Below, piece after piece: positions 18,482 through 30,517 of a stretch of 47,123 bases of DNA. Both the position numbers and the translations under genes were made by a program. The stretch is from Nemertoderma westbladi (taxonomy: Eukaryota > Xenacoelomorpha > Nemertodermatida > Nemertodermatidae): contig JAUCBJ010005841.1 in the NCBI GenBank assembly GCA_032718475.1, forward strand, positions 1 through 47,123. The letters are read 5' to 3'. Position 1 is the first letter of the stretch, and each line of letters begins with the position of its first letter. The notes beneath the pieces are model-generated. The model made no database searches, had not been told where the DNA came from, and worked only from the letters and a program-made list of their open reading frames with translations.

Positions 18482-19147
18482 TTGATTAACCAGGTTTGTT
18501 GATTATGTAGCTACAGAATAAATCATACCAAAGCAATGAAGATACTGTACTATCAAAGATAGAATATGTACTACATAACCTCAACCCCCAAATAGTATAC
18601 AATGACCTACTATAAATATATTTATCTATTTAGTAGGTCATGGTGACCCAATTATGGACAATTATACATTATCTGTATTATTTATGCACTGCTTAATAAA
18701 TATAATTACTAATAATTGTACTTTGTAATTTGTAATTACGGTCAATGGACTTTACATGGACTTAATTATAGTAGAGTGAATGACAATCAATTGGAGATAT
18801 CGACGATTGTGGTGGATGGAAGTTTGATTACCAGGTTGTCAACAAGTAGATATAATTACAATAGCAACAACTTCTACTGTAATTTCAAATTCTTAAGTTA
18901 AAAATATAAATGAAAATATAATAAATGATAGTATTAGAGATAAGTTAATGTAGAAATAGTAACGCCAATAGTAACATCATCAAGTAGGCCTAAACGTTCA
19001 TTACTTCCTGCATTGCAATTCTATATTGCACAGATTGAGATTGAGACATTATTAAAGATATTGTCGGTATGATTTCCAATGATTTCTTAGTACATACTTG
19101 TTTAACTTGTTCAATATGTTAACGACTGGAGCTTCGAAACTGTTAGG
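18482..19147. other. Non-coding upstream region of the PRp homologue
   Basis: AT-rich. Would contain the promoter of the minus-strand gene, but I see no clear TATA box at a standard distance. Confidence 0.3.
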
Positions 19148-19250
19148 CCCCCTCCACACTAAGCAACTTGTTTTTGAAACTTGTTGCTGAACCCCCTCAC
19201 ACACAGAAACAAGTTGCAGAAACAAATTGCTGCGTGTGAGGGAGGTGAAA
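19148..19250. repeat. Small foldback element (CAACTTGTTGC type)
   Basis: CCCCTCCACACTAAGCAAC at the left pairs with the complement of GCTGCGTGTGAGGGAGG at the right. Inside are repeated inverted CAACTTGTT / AACAAGTTGC motifs. The size of about 100 bp and the palindromic layout fit a MITE. Confidence 0.6.
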
Positions 19251-19959
19251 CTGTTCGTATTTTTCTTTGTTAAGGAAGATATGAGAGGGTAATTTATATT
19301 AAAATAACGTTCTGTTATTGCAATCTAAAATGTGACAGTTATTTACTGTAATTATACGAGAAAGCCTGCAAGCTGGCTATAAGAAGACCGTCAAAAAAAC
19401 CGAAAAAACTAAATCTTAATTCAGTTTCTGTGTTAGTCCGAAGCGAAAAGATGAACAAATATTTAACCATATCCAAACCTGGCATCACTATGAAGCAACC
19501 AATTTAATATAAGCATATAATATGCATGTATCCTAATAATAATATTCTACGAAACCAGAGGGCTCTTTCTCTCAATAATGGTTTGGTTTAATAATAATAT
19601 AATGGAGGTAGAGAGTGGGGGTGTCCAATATAATTGTCCAGTATCAATATAAGTCTGCCCGACAGCTTTTAGACTGATTGTTTAGTGGAATATTGGATTG
19701 AACGAAGACAAAGTTCAAGCTGCAAATATACTGTACTTGACATCCCAACATGTAGAACACGTTCTCTTCCAAGCCAATATCAATGTGCAGCACACACACA
19801 GACAAACAAACAAACATATAAAATTTGACAACAAGAAACCCTAAAGGTCTCTAATTATAATAAATTAAACAATAAATTATTGTTTCAGATCGACAATTAT
19901 AAATTAATTGATTGATTATTGTTGTCTAATTTTATCAGGAAATGTACAGGCCAGAGAGC

Positions 19960-20700
19960 AGATAGCTCTTCCCAGTGAATCCAATGACAATAATATATAA
20001 GGTTACTCACTGCTATGTTAGGTGGGAGGGAGTTGATGATGATGAATGATGATGGACCTAACTAACACTACGTTTGTCTATATGGACGGTCTCCTTACAG
20101 CCAGCTGGCTGGCTTTTCTAGCTGAATCATATTATTCCGCAACTAAATAATTTACTCTTTTAGACGAATTTGTGCGTTTTTTTGCCGGACTAACAAATTT
20201 TGGCGACGTTATTTGAAAAGATTCTGAGGCTCAAATATGTTGCTCAGATGACTGAATATCTCAAATAAAAAAGTTGGTGCATACTCGACAAGTTGAAATC
20301 GGTGAAATTCGACATTAAATTTTCAAAACCGCTATTTTTCAGTGACCCCGTGATCGAAACGCCACAAAAAATATACAGTCTTGTGCGCAACCAAAATTTA
20401 TGGAGAGTTTGTTATTAAAATTTTTGCGTACCTGCTTGAGTTTTTGAGATATTGGATGGTTATACATACACACACACACAACCACATCGTGTTTTTAAAC
20501 GGCTCAACTCTTGACAAGAACTACCCTGGCCTATTAATAGGCAGGTTCGTTATTAACCTATAAAACATTTGAACGGCCCAGTGCTTAAAATTCAATCAGC
20601 TTGTGTCCCCCCTCCCTAGCAGTGAGTAGAGTAACCCTATAGATATTCCCATAGGATTCACTGGGAAGAGCTGTTCAGCTGCCGGGTTAATACATTAGCA
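19960..20700. mobile_element. Element with about 70-bp terminal inverted repeats
   Basis: The left end (about 19962-20035: AGCTCTTCCCAGTGAATCC, later GGTTACTCACTGCTA and GGGAGGGA) is inverted at the right (about 20605-20695: TCCCTAGCAGTGAGTAGAGT ... GGATTCACTGGGAAGAGCT). The interior of about 570 bp is non-coding and contains a CA microsatellite near 20466-20480. Likely a non-autonomous DNA transposon. Target duplication not determined. Confidence 0.65.
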
Positions 20701-23689
20701 TGTTTGCTTTCTGTCTCGGAGATAGAGTGAGAGAGTAATACACTTCTTGGCAAGTAATATACTCATCTGCAGTTTGGACCTATCCATTCAATCAATAGTA
20801 GTAGCTTACTACTGTAGGCCCGCCATGAGCGAGTACCAGCAGCTGGTGTTTCTATCATTGAGTCTATGGCAATTTTTCTCAAAACAACAATTTTCAAATG
20901 AAAAATGCTATAACTTCATAAAAAATGAGGCCACTAATCTGACTTATCCATATCATATACAGTACTTTACAATTGATACAGACAGAATTTAAATTAAAAC
21001 TCGTTATTTTTGAATTATTTCGCCATATTATCACCTATTTCTGCACATTTTCTATTTTTTTGGTGCTAAAATCGTGCGTTTTGGTGCTTTTTGAACTTCC
21101 CGAACAGATATCAAAATTTTGTCTGTACAACCTGTTTAGAGCATTACACTGACTGTCTCTGTGAAATTTTTACAAATTCTGGTAATTTTTAAAAAGGCAC
21201 TTTTTTTACTCTTTGTAATTTTCATGACAAATTTGAAATTAAAAATTTTTTTTTTTGCAAATTATGACCCTTTCTACTTTCTACTACGTTAAAATTTGTT
21301 GATAATTAAACTTTTAATTGATATCGACTTCACATTTCAAAAATGATTTTTTTATTCTAGAACTTTCTAAATGTTTATAATAAAATATACTAGCTAATTG
21401 TTGCTATGTTTGTACTGTAAATAAGTTTAAAACCGTGCGGAAACCCAGCCCCACTCTACCACTTACTGAAATGTCAAAAAAACACGAAATCGTTAACTTC
21501 ATGGGCCACTGATGATAATTAGTCTACATTTTAACTCATTTTATATAATTTATTGCTATTTTTACTCACTGTGTTTTATTGTTCATAAATTGTTATTCTA
21601 CATGTACCTATAATGCCAGTACCCCGGCGAAATTAAATTGATATCATAAATAAGTTTAAAACATTATTTTGATTCCAGAACATTTTTAAAAATGTTAAAA
21701 ATCATTCATATAGCTAGATTTCATATTTTTTAATGATCTAGAAAATGTTCCCTATTATTTAAAAAAATATTTCCCGAACAACAAGATTCCTTCAGTTTTA
21801 CTTATTCTAGAACGATCATTTTTTAATATTTTTATATCATTTAAAATGGTCTAAAACCTTTTTTATAACATCTACAGTTAAAGAACATTTCAAACAAATC
21901 TTAAATTGTTCTAAAATAGCAATATTTAAACAACAATATTTACCAATATGCCAAAAATGCTACTAAATGAAACTTTTTAAATAAAACTACGCATTGCTAC
22001 ATAAAATTACGTAAAACAACATATGTTCACTGTGCTCTCGATTCACATTAACCTCACTACGCACGCTCGGTAAATATAATAACAAATAATACATTATTTA
22101 CCATGCAATAAATAATATTCTATCTGTAATTACTAATTTCAAGGGATTCTGAGATACATACTGTGCGTATTGTTGGATTGGGTAAATTCTAGGTCGTACA
22201 GTAGATAAAACCATCTCCATTGCATCTGGGTCCACCCGCCCACGGCACAAGATACATACATTAAAGGATTTGAGTAAAGCACATGTGGTACAGTTAGGCC
22301 TACAGTATGTATTGTTGATAATAATATATTCATTGTATCCTCTAAACCATTACTTCAATAAATTAAGCACGGGTCACACATGAGCTTTCAACATTCAACT
22401 TTGAAATAACTACTTCCCGGTTCAAACATAAACATTCAACTTTCACCTCATAAAAATTATTGGATATATTGCTTAAACTAGATATAAAAGATTGAGAAAT
22501 TATTCAGTTTGGCAGTTATAAAAATCTGTATTGTTTTAGATTGTAATATGTTTTTTTTTATTTTATTTAAAGTAACACCCGATCAATAAAAAAAAAAGGT
22601 TGTCGTACGGTGTTATCGGAAAACTTTAACAAGATTTGCGGACAGATGAATATTAAGTACAATATTTGCCTTAGTAGGAGTTATTGGTTTGTACGTTACG
22701 GGTGTATTGGGTGAGATACTGTACATACAGTAGTATGTAAGACTAGTTGATATCAGAAACATATTCAACTAGAGATACACTCCTGATTAGAATTAGTACG
22801 ATTTCGAATTCTCACCATCTGACCTGACGAAATCTACTACCAAATACTACCTGCAACAATAACATTACCCCCAACCACCACTACTAACACAGCGATGTTA
22901 CAGTAGGTTCAGAAGATATTCATTACACATTATGATACGGGAAATGTAATTCCTAAACCAATGAAAAGGATGGATTGTCCGCTGATAATGGGACAAAGAA
23001 AGACGCCGATCATGATGATTCTGAGGACACATCGTTGTCGTTGGCTACAGATCGGACCGGCGGTTGGTGGTGTAGGCCTACAAAAATGGCCTACTCAATT
23101 GGGATTTGGTAACTATTGCTGAGTGAAGGCTGGGGACTTTTCGAACAATGACGTACTCATATGTGGTCTAGAATGATATTTTCTGAGACCAATAATAATT
23201 ATTTTAACTTATTTCTTATAAATTAATCATCGAAGTTGCTTGGTTTGACAAGAAAATGTAGCCTATTTATTTATTAGACTCTTCGGGTATTAACGAAATT
23301 CAGTATTAGCCAATCAGAGCATCCCATTGCTAGACCATTAACCAACTTAGTCTGAAAATTTGCGAGTGACATTCGATTTAGGTTATCTACCGATGGTGAA
23401 AAAATTTGGAAAATCGTGGAAGCCGTCACTCACTCAACACAGATTCATTTCAGGGCTGACTTGTGACAGCTACATAGCAACATGGCGATGGACAGCTGCC
23501 TATTCCATACGTTTAACGATAAAAATTGTCAATTGTTGGTGTTTTAATTGGTTGGTTATTCGTTGTACCAAATTATATTATAAAACATAATATTAGTAAT
23601 ATCAAATATCTAACCACTCCTACACGTCATGTCATGAAATAGTACAGTATTATAATTCAATAGCCTGGGATGTGATTTCAGAATTTATT
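20701..23689. other. Non-coding AT-rich stretch
   Basis: No supportable gene. 20860-21200 resembles dispersed non-autonomous repeats in composition. 21350-21900 is AT-rich with many TTCTAGAAC / GTTCTAAA fragments and inverted pieces. Confidence 0.35.
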
Positions 23690-23985
23690 TGTTCTTTTTC
23701 AATCTTTAGCTAGAAGTGTTTGAAAAAAGTGTCTCCGTAGGCATTTCAACAGATACACCTCAATTATTTTCAAACTTAGTGATTTGTTGATACCGATGGA
23801 AGGAAGGCTGGCCATAAAGAATTCCTAAAATCATATGAATGTTTATATGATAAATTCATGAGATATAAAACTTTATAATATTGAGTTCTAGAGTATGATG
23901 TATTTATTAACTAGAATAAATGGCCTACAGCGGAAGCAAACACATGCCGCTTTCGAATTCCCATATCTCAACTATTTTACGACGA
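23690..23985 (+). repeat. Dispersed repeat, copy 1
   Basis: Shares with 40420-40650 the series CTTTAGCTA..AAGTGTT, AAAAAAGTGTCTCC, a run leading to TTTATTGGTACT-like sequence, ATATCTCA/GAGATATGG, and GGCC..CAGCGGAAGCAAA..CATGC. The copies are diverged, so the family is old. The second copy lies inside a TIR-bounded element. Confidence 0.55.
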
Positions 23986-24426
23986 AATTTTATTATTAAA
24001 GATTTGTTTGGAATCCGTGCAACGTCATGTAAAAACCCAAATCCACTATATGGATAAGGAATAACGTCAGTACGACTGGTGCAATATCGAAGGAGACACC
24101 TTTATTTGCAGCTTGTAGGTAATATAAAGAGCGAAAGCGACGTGAAACTAGAGACGAGGTGAACCCAGAAACTTAATGTGATTAAGATATTAACTATTTA
24201 ACTATTATTCTCCTTTCAATTTATAGAACAATTTGGGGGTGGGGGGTGGTGGGTCCCGGAAAACTGAATGAATTATGGATGACACTATATTTCAGATGAT
24301 TGGTTTAATATGGGTCTAAATCATTTTATATTGTTAACGACAAAAATTGTCATTTTGAAGCAATATATAAAGTTAAGGTTAAAAGTTATTTAATAACTTA
24401 AACAAAATATATATTTCGCATATTAG

Positions 24427-24577
24427 CAATAACTATTTACATACTTATGTGTAAAGTAGCACTTTACAGTGTGATGATCCGAGTGCTTTGTTACACGAAC
24501 GAGCGGAGTGAGTGAGTGAAAATAAAGCCACGAGGATCAGAACACTGTAAAGTACTTTGTAACAAGTATGTATGTAG
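24427..24577. mobile_element. MITE with GTAAAGTA..CTTTACAGTGT inverted ends
   Basis: Left CATACTTATGTGTAAAGTAG, then CACTTTACAGTGTGATGATCC, is inverted at the right (GGATCAGAACACTGTAAAG, then TACTTTGTAACAAGTATG). The centre carries ACGAACGAGCGGAGTGAGTG. About 150 bp, non-coding, almost entirely palindromic. A related piece occurs near 28380-28405. Confidence 0.7.
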
Positions 24578-24838
24578 TTTTATTCCAAAATTGTAACATT
24601 ACGAAATGATTGTATATATATTATAAGTGATAGAAACTGCACAAATTAAATTATTTGCTGTGTTAATAAATGTAAAAATGACATAAATTATATTATAAAA
24701 AAGTTAGCTTATATTTATGGTGGCGTTTGGAGCCATGTTATAATAATATAGCTAGGCCCTACTGGTTATTCTACCTGGCTGTCAGGCAATTAATAATCAA
24801 TACTAACTTTTGTTTCTGTGTCTGTGGTAACCATGAAG

Positions 24839-24951
24839 GCGTAACTGTAAAGTCGCCCTGTTGGGACATTACCACATAATAAAACACTAAATGTACAGGG
24901 CAATTCAATAGTGTAGGCCTAATGTCCTCTAAAGTTGTCAAGTGCTAAATG
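24839..24951 (+). repeat. Short MITE-like repeat, copy 1
   Basis: ACTGTAAAGTCGCCCTGTTG, then GGACATTA, and at the other end TAATGTCCTCTAAAGTTGT. The two ends are inverted relatives of each other, and the whole recurs in reverse at 39778-39866. Confidence 0.65.
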
Positions 24952-25077
24952 TTAATGCTAATGTTACAATTTTGGAATAAAGAAAGTAACAAAACAAAAC
25001 AAAACAATCCAAATAATTTAAGAAAATATATTTCCATAAACGTCTTAAGCATCATCTACTCATCTTCGAAACATCAA

Positions 25078-25408
25078 TCAATCCCCCCCCCCCCCATCCC
25101 TCTCATCCTCACCCCCCATTTTGAAGTCAAATGACCCTGGTTTGTTATTTTCTATTGCCCCACTTTCAGATGAATTAGCTGTCCCGGTTTCAGAAGAATC
25201 GATAGTCCCGGTTTCAACATTCCAACATTTAGAAGAGTGAACGGATCTCCGTTTCTTGAGTACCCAGTAAAGCGTTGATCTCGGAACATTGTGTTTCATG
25301 GCAGCCTCCACCACACCCATTCCATCTATCGTTACCGCTGTTACTGCTAACTCTATGGCCTCGTTCGTGTATTGTCTTCTGGGAAGTTCACCAAACCATC
25401 TCCATCTT
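25078..25408 (-). CDS. psq-type HTH exon F (alternative 3' exon)
   Basis: Minus-strand exon; acceptor TTTTAATTAG|A at 25408 (a second acceptor ACTTCCCAG|A at 25378 keeps the same frame). It starts in phase 2, needing two bases from the previous exon, and reads to the stop at 25078. It encodes one pipsqueak-type helix-turn-helix, RRQYTNEAIELAVTAV, then a GVVEAAMKHNVPRSTLYWVL recognition-helix region, followed by a Ser/Thr/Glu-rich tail. HTH_psq domains bind DNA and recall CENP-B/pogo-type domains. It is the most divergent of the six: the shared CPEAL after the domain is missing. The tail ends over a C13 tract. Probably the most distal alternative 3' exon of the locus starting at 43520. Confidence 0.65.
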
Positions 25409-25599
25409 CTAATTAAAACAATTATAACTGATAGAGTAATTTTAATGCGAACCAATTAATATATTGTAATGTAGATTATATATTATTATTAGTAATAAGT
25501 ATAGTCTTACCGTATTGTAAAATCTTGTATTTGCCTACGAATTTTTATTTTTTAATACAGTAGTTGTGGGTAAGATACAAAATGTAATAAAGTACGTTC

Positions 25600-25910
25600 C
25601 ACCTTGGTGTAGTGGTTTCATTGAATTCCCATATCTGCGGAGGTCGTGGGTTCGATCCCTGCATGGGGGCCAGTGCAGTTTTCGTTTCGGCATGAATGCT
25701 TTAAAGGGACTAGCCAGGTCGCCTATCTGCCTTGCATCCTTAAATGGTAGCTAAAATAGTAAATGGTAGCTGGAGTTCCTCTGGGGAGTATAGTTTTGGG
25801 AGGACCGCACTGAAAATAAGTCCAAACTTTGTGCGGCCCTGGCCTATCGGCCGAAGAAAATTTACTTTTTTTTACTTCGACCGCAAAGCATGACACCAAC
25901 GTAGAGTGAA
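25600..25910 (+). mobile_element. tRNA-derived SINE, copy 1
   Basis: An A-box TGGTGTAGTGG (about 25610) and a B-box GGTTCGATCCC (about 25650) lie 40 nt apart as in a tRNA gene. The acceptor arms do not pair and a body of about 250 bp follows, so this is a SINE head and not a tRNA gene. The body holds GGACCGCAC..GTGCGGCC inverted motifs. Confidence 0.7.
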
Positions 25911-26540
25911 TGATGATACCCAATGCGTTGAGGTTTCGCTAAGTAACTGGCTCGCCCCACAAATATTGAAAATTGACAGAGTGAGAAATTGCAGGATTTT
26001 AATCAAAGAAGTCGGTAAAATATATATACGAAGTAAAACTCCACCAAAACTAACAAACTAACACTAATTAAAACTATTCAAGTAATACGACGAGGTGATA
26101 ATGTAATAATTTTTTTGTATGTTTCTGGCAATGTGATTTTGTTATAATTACCCAAAAATATGGAAGTTCGTAATACCACTGTACGCATGTGATTGGCTGT
26201 CTACCGATCGCATGGAATGGTTCAGCTACACATAACACATATTAAAGTTTCATTTCTGCACGCAATCAGCTGTTTATTCCGTCGATTGTCGCCCGGAGAG
26301 GGTTAATCTCAAGAATCCCGCCCTATGCAGTTTGAATAATGTCAATTGATTGAAATTGATACCAGTCGATAAATTTCAAATAGTTAATAGTAATAGTGCA
26401 GTATCCTTAGTTTGGCTTGACTGGACATCAAATTATTTAAAGTAAATATAAATTTAAACGCCATAGTAATAATACCTTGCACAACATACCGTACAGTAAG
26501 GTACACCAAGCAATCAATTGATTTAGAACCTGACTAACAG
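25911..26540. other. Non-coding, between psq exons F and E
   Basis: Intron-like AT-rich sequence on the minus-strand locus. No exon with acceptor plus open frame recognised. Confidence 0.35.
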
Positions 26541-26781
26541 TTAGCTGGATTCCCCACCCCGATCGATTCGGCTACGATTACAGGAATCCCAATCTTTAGT
26601 CGTGTTTATTGCGCCGGGGTCCTTCAACCGAACTATCCGATACAATGTCATGTGGGGGATTTTGTAGAATTTCGCGGCCCGATATACGGAGAGCCGTCTC
26701 TCCGAGATGGCCCGCAATGCGTCAGCGACGTCGTCGTCTGTGTACTTCGGAGTCGATGTAATTGCGGAGTAGACAACAGGT
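26541..26781 (-). CDS. psq-type HTH exon E (alternative 3' exon)
   Basis: Acceptor GTCCTTTGCAG|A at 26781, phase 2, reading to the stop at 26541 (80 codons plus 1 nt). The exon codes for PVVYSAITSTPKYTDDDVAD followed by ALRAISERRLSVYRAA and FYKIPHMTLYRIVR, a complete HTH_psq domain, then a short tail with basic residues. The frame reading into the intron upstream of the acceptor has an ATG, but the AG and pyrimidine tract indicate that it is intron. Expected function: sequence-specific DNA binding as one C-terminal version of a nuclear factor. The domain lacks the CPEAL that follows it in exons B-D. Confidence 0.75.
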
Positions 26782-26916
26782 CTGCAAAGGACAGACGATA
26801 TGATGGTGGAAGGGTTGCTAAAGTGTGTCACTATACCCCGTCTTACAGTGTATGTCTACTCCGTTCTACTGACTGTCTACCCATTCTACCGTGTCTGTCT
26901 CAGATTGGGGATAGGG

Positions 26917-27153
26917 GGAGGGGGGGGGGGGGGGGGGGGACTGGACGCAATAAAAAATCATCCCTCTCCCGGGGAAATTGGACGCAAATAACAGTTGATT
27001 ACTCTCAAAAATAAAACTGTAACCTGTTCTATTGTATTTAGTTTATTGTTTTGGTTAAAATAACGTGCCACTGTAACCTGCTCCTTTCCCTAAATTGCCA
27101 ATGTAACATTGAGGTTGGGATATTAATTCGCCAAGATGGGATTTGCGTCCGTC
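26917..27153 (+). mobile_element. MITE of the GACGCAAAT family, copy 1 (G-run bounded)
   Basis: A poly-G run (26920-26939), then GGACGCAAATAACAGTTGAT at 26979, an interior with TTTATTGTTTTGGTTA and TGTAACCTGCTCCTTTCCC, and an inverted end GGGATTTGCGTCC near 27138-27150. The same layout recurs at 27389, 38706, 42679 and 44969. Confidence 0.7.
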
Positions 27154-27359
27154 CCATTATGATGACACGTAGTTATGCAAGGCATTACCATAGGCATACT
27201 GCCAATACAACCTTCATAATTAATTCCCCAGTTACACTATAATAAAATAACCAGCTCACGTCAAATGAGACGGACAGTCAGGCAGACAGACCTCATAATG
27301 ACATACCGGTCCGGTACCTACGATAACGTTTAGTTAATATCTACCAATCAGGATCTCCT

Positions 27360-27560
27360 ACCAATAATTATCCCTCTCCATGGGAAAATCGACGCAAATA
27401 ACAGCTGATTACTCCTAAAAAATAAAACTGTAACCTGTTATGAGTTTCGTTTATTGTTTTGGTTACAATAACCCACCCCTGCAACCTACGCCTTTCCCCT
27501 AATTGATAATTTAACATTGAGACGATATGTTCATTCGCAGAGTTGGGATTTGCGTTAAGT
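27360..27560 (+). mobile_element. MITE of the GACGCAAAT family, copy 2
   Basis: GACGCAAATAACAGCTGATT at about 27392, interior TTTATTGTTTTGGTTACAAT and CTACGCCTTTCCCC, inverted end GTTGGGATTTGCGTTA near 27541-27556. Clearly the same family as 26917-27153. Confidence 0.7.
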
Positions 27561-27721
27561 TTTCTCCCCATATTGATTTACTAACTAATCCCCCATCATA
27601 TCCTTCCTGTCTGTAGATGTGATACATACAAATGGCTGTCGATTTTAAATTCAATTGGATTTTCTACAATTTAATATGCGGGATATTTGAGAGCAACAAG
27701 TATCTGCATCCCGATATGCTT

Positions 27722-27905
27722 GGGCTGGGCGCCTGGCCTGCAACCAATTGGTTGTAGGTTCGAGCCTCGTCAGGGTCCAATCAACCTTTCACCTGGGGTC
27801 GATAAAATGAGTACCAGTTGAATTTCTGGGAGCAAAATTTGGGATAAGAGGAATAGCGCTCACCCCTACCTTCGGGTAGCAGCTATCGAAAGAGGAGCCT
27901 TTGGC
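27722..27905 (+). mobile_element. tRNA-derived SINE, copy 2 (Ceph-like body)
   Basis: The B-box-like GTAGGTTCGAGCCTCG (about 27758) is followed by GGGGTCGATAAAATGAGTAC, then CAGTTGAATTTCTGGGA. That motif resembles the conserved Ceph-type body of cephalopod and some other bilaterian SINEs. Two short hairpins (CCTACCTTCGGGTAG and GGAGCCTTTGGCTCC) close the element. Confidence 0.65.
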
Positions 27906-29748
27906 TCCCTTAGAATATTGATAACTCTTGTTTATTGTTTTGGTTGCCCTTACCTGTCTCTATAACCTGTTCCTTTTTCTATAACATCACAGTTTGCAAC
28001 ACAAGTTAATTGAATAGCAAACACTCCGTCGTGTGTAATTCGACGAGCTACTGGGGGATGAAATGGAAAATTTCGTATCTCAAACTCGGGGCACAGTTTA
28101 ATATAATATAATTAAGTAATTCAAGACAAATTTATAATTACATGCCATAATTCAAACATTAACTAAATAACTAAGAAACTACTTTAACTATACTAACAGC
28201 TGCGTTAAAGTGCTTTTAATAACCCACTGAAAACATAAATATCACATTGTCAATGAAATAGGTTATTGTACGAAATTTGGCTGTTTTCTTGATGTTTTGA
28301 AAGACAAAAAATAATGTAAATGATTACATTTAGTGCGGTGAAACAAATCCCTCGGCTAATCGGAATTAGTGCACTGTGTAAAGTTCTACTTTACAACACG
28401 GACAGACACAAACATGTAAATAGTTATTAGATAATAGTAACACGTTTGTTACAAATAACTTTACTCTTACAAATAATATTTGATAATTAAAAGTGTGAAA
28501 GAACTACCGGTACTTTGTTTAAAATATATCAATAATGTAAACATTATGTAACACTGTAGGAGAAAACTAGGTTTGTACCGGTGATGTATAACTTTATACG
28601 GCGGGTCGCGGGTGAGAATAATTTATACGGCGGGTGAGAATCCAGTACCGTTTATAGGACACAGCATGAGTAAGGATCATTACCGGTACACTATGGGTAT
28701 ACAGATCAACTACCAATTACTTTCACTTTCTAGTTTAACAGTATGCTATATCGGGGCACTACATTAATAACCATAAAACTACTTGACATACAACTACGTT
28801 GAAACAGTATGTTAATGATATGCAGAGTTCTCGGTACCGCTAAGAGAAAGCAACACCATCTGTATACTTTCGCTCGTTAACATTCAACAGTAGATCTACT
28901 ATAATCAACTATAAAACGTTCACTAGAAATTAAATTAAAATTTTTACTTATAATTTTTATGAAATAAAACCTTTTCGTTAAATTAAATATAATAAAATAA
29001 CATACTTTAATTCGTAATCTAACACTTAAAAAGATACAGTCACAATGGCAATCCTCGCTTCTGGAAGTCAGATTTTAAAATGCCTAATAATTCAGTGAGA
29101 GATGATAAGATCTGAAGTAAATAGTTACTACTTTCCAGGTTTTATCAATGAACTGGAATTTACAAAATTCGCTTTAAAAAGAAGAAAAGTACAATATTTA
29201 AAAAATCTCAACCTATTAAACAACTCCATGATAACATTTATATACAAGTATTTTAATACATAAAATTAGTTTCCTTTAGCAATGAGCTAAACACCGTGAC
29301 AATGAGCAAGAAAAACACACAAACAATTTAAGAATAAAGAAAAACAAATCAATTTATGGTGACTTCGCGATGACCCTAGATGCCCCCAGATGTTCTACTT
29401 TCGGACAGATGAACTGATAACCAACCCTGTAAAACACACAATCAATAAGTCGCGAGTTGTTCAAAATTATCTTAGTTTTCTGTGTCATGAAATCCCGTTT
29501 ATTGGTCTCGCATGCGAAACCGAAACCGACATTTACTCTGCTTTTGTCCCAGAAAAATTTTCCCGGAATGTTTCTCCTTGGACAAGTTTCTCCTTATTGC
29601 CCTTCGAAGACAATTTACCCCCCCCCCCCCCCCCCCCCTCAAACGACAAATTTTGGAATGTGTTGATCTAGCTCAATGGTCACGAATCAATGACAACATT
29701 AAACATAAAACTATTCTTGAATCTACATTGATTATTTAAGAATTGACT
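27906..29748. other. Non-coding, between psq exons E and D
   Basis: Includes a fragment of the GACGCAAAT MITE family (about 27925-27985, TTTATTGTTTTGGTTGCCC), a doubled TTTATACGGCGGGT at about 28594 and 28621, and a poly-C run at 29618-29638. No exon recognised. Confidence 0.4.
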
Positions 29749-30517
29749 TTATACGATATTGAATGACATATCAGTGATCTCCTCTGGGTGTATTATGATA
29801 ACTCCTTGTGGATCTTCTAACTGTACTTCATCATGAACCCTCGTCGACTGTGGTAGACTGCAGTCTATAACCACTGTATCGCCAACGCTCGGAAGAAAAT
29901 CTGCGGACGTATTAACAACCATGGCGGTGGATTTATTGGGGGCAATAGGAACCATTACCTTGGTAGGGGCTATCCTCGTGAGGTTAGAGTGACTCTCCGT
30001 GTTGCTAGGGATACTCAGAGTGTTGCTATGAGAGCTCGCCGAGTTGCTAGGAACCATCGTCAAGTTTCTAGGGACGATCGACAAGTTGCTAGGGACACTA
30101 ACGATCGCCTTGTTGTTAAGGACGCTCGCCCTGTTGCTAGGGACACTCACCACGATGCGAGAACCGCTCACCGCGTTACTATGGACGCTCATAACGTTGC
30201 TAGGGACGCCGACCGCGTTGCTACGGGCACCAACTGCCTTGTTAGCGACACTCACCCGGTTGCTAGGAACGCGGCCCGCGTTGCCAGGGCCGGTTGCTAC
30301 GCGACACGGGGGTTTCTTATTGAGGGCCTCCGGGCAGAGCTCGCGAACCCGGGCGTACAACGTCATCCGCGGGATCTGGTAGAACGCGGCTGCCTTGTGG
30401 GTGGTCAGCCGTCGCGTGGAAACGGACCAGACGGCCTGGTGGAGGGTCTCCTCGCTGTAGTTGGAGGACTGCCGGTGGTAGAAGCGTCTCAAGCGGCGAG
30501 AGCCGGAATCCGTCTTC
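29749..30517 (-). CDS. psq-type HTH exon D with long repetitive tail (alternative 3' exon)
   Basis: Acceptor CTGTTTCCCCCCAG|G at 30517, phase 2, 256 codons to the stop at 29749. The first residues are KTDSGSRRLRRFYHRQ. HTH_psq follows: SNYSEETLHQAVWSVSTRRL, then TTHKAAAFYQIPRMTLYARV with RELCPEAL. About 130 residues of low complexity come next, built on a VPSN / HSN theme repeated every 7-10 residues (at DNA level a GTTGCTAGGGAC-like unit). The C-terminal 30 residues are acidic (EVQLEDPQGV, HPEEITD) and could act as an activation or partner-binding segment. It is the longest of the six alternative ends. Expected to be a nuclear DNA-binding factor. Confidence 0.8.

Noticed and set aside
25600-25680. 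tRNA gene
   Set aside because: A and B boxes are good, but the acceptor arms do not pair and the sequence continues as a SINE body.
26652-27014. Plus-strand 120-codon frame
   Set aside because: Antisense of psq exon E that continues through a poly-G run; no coding character.
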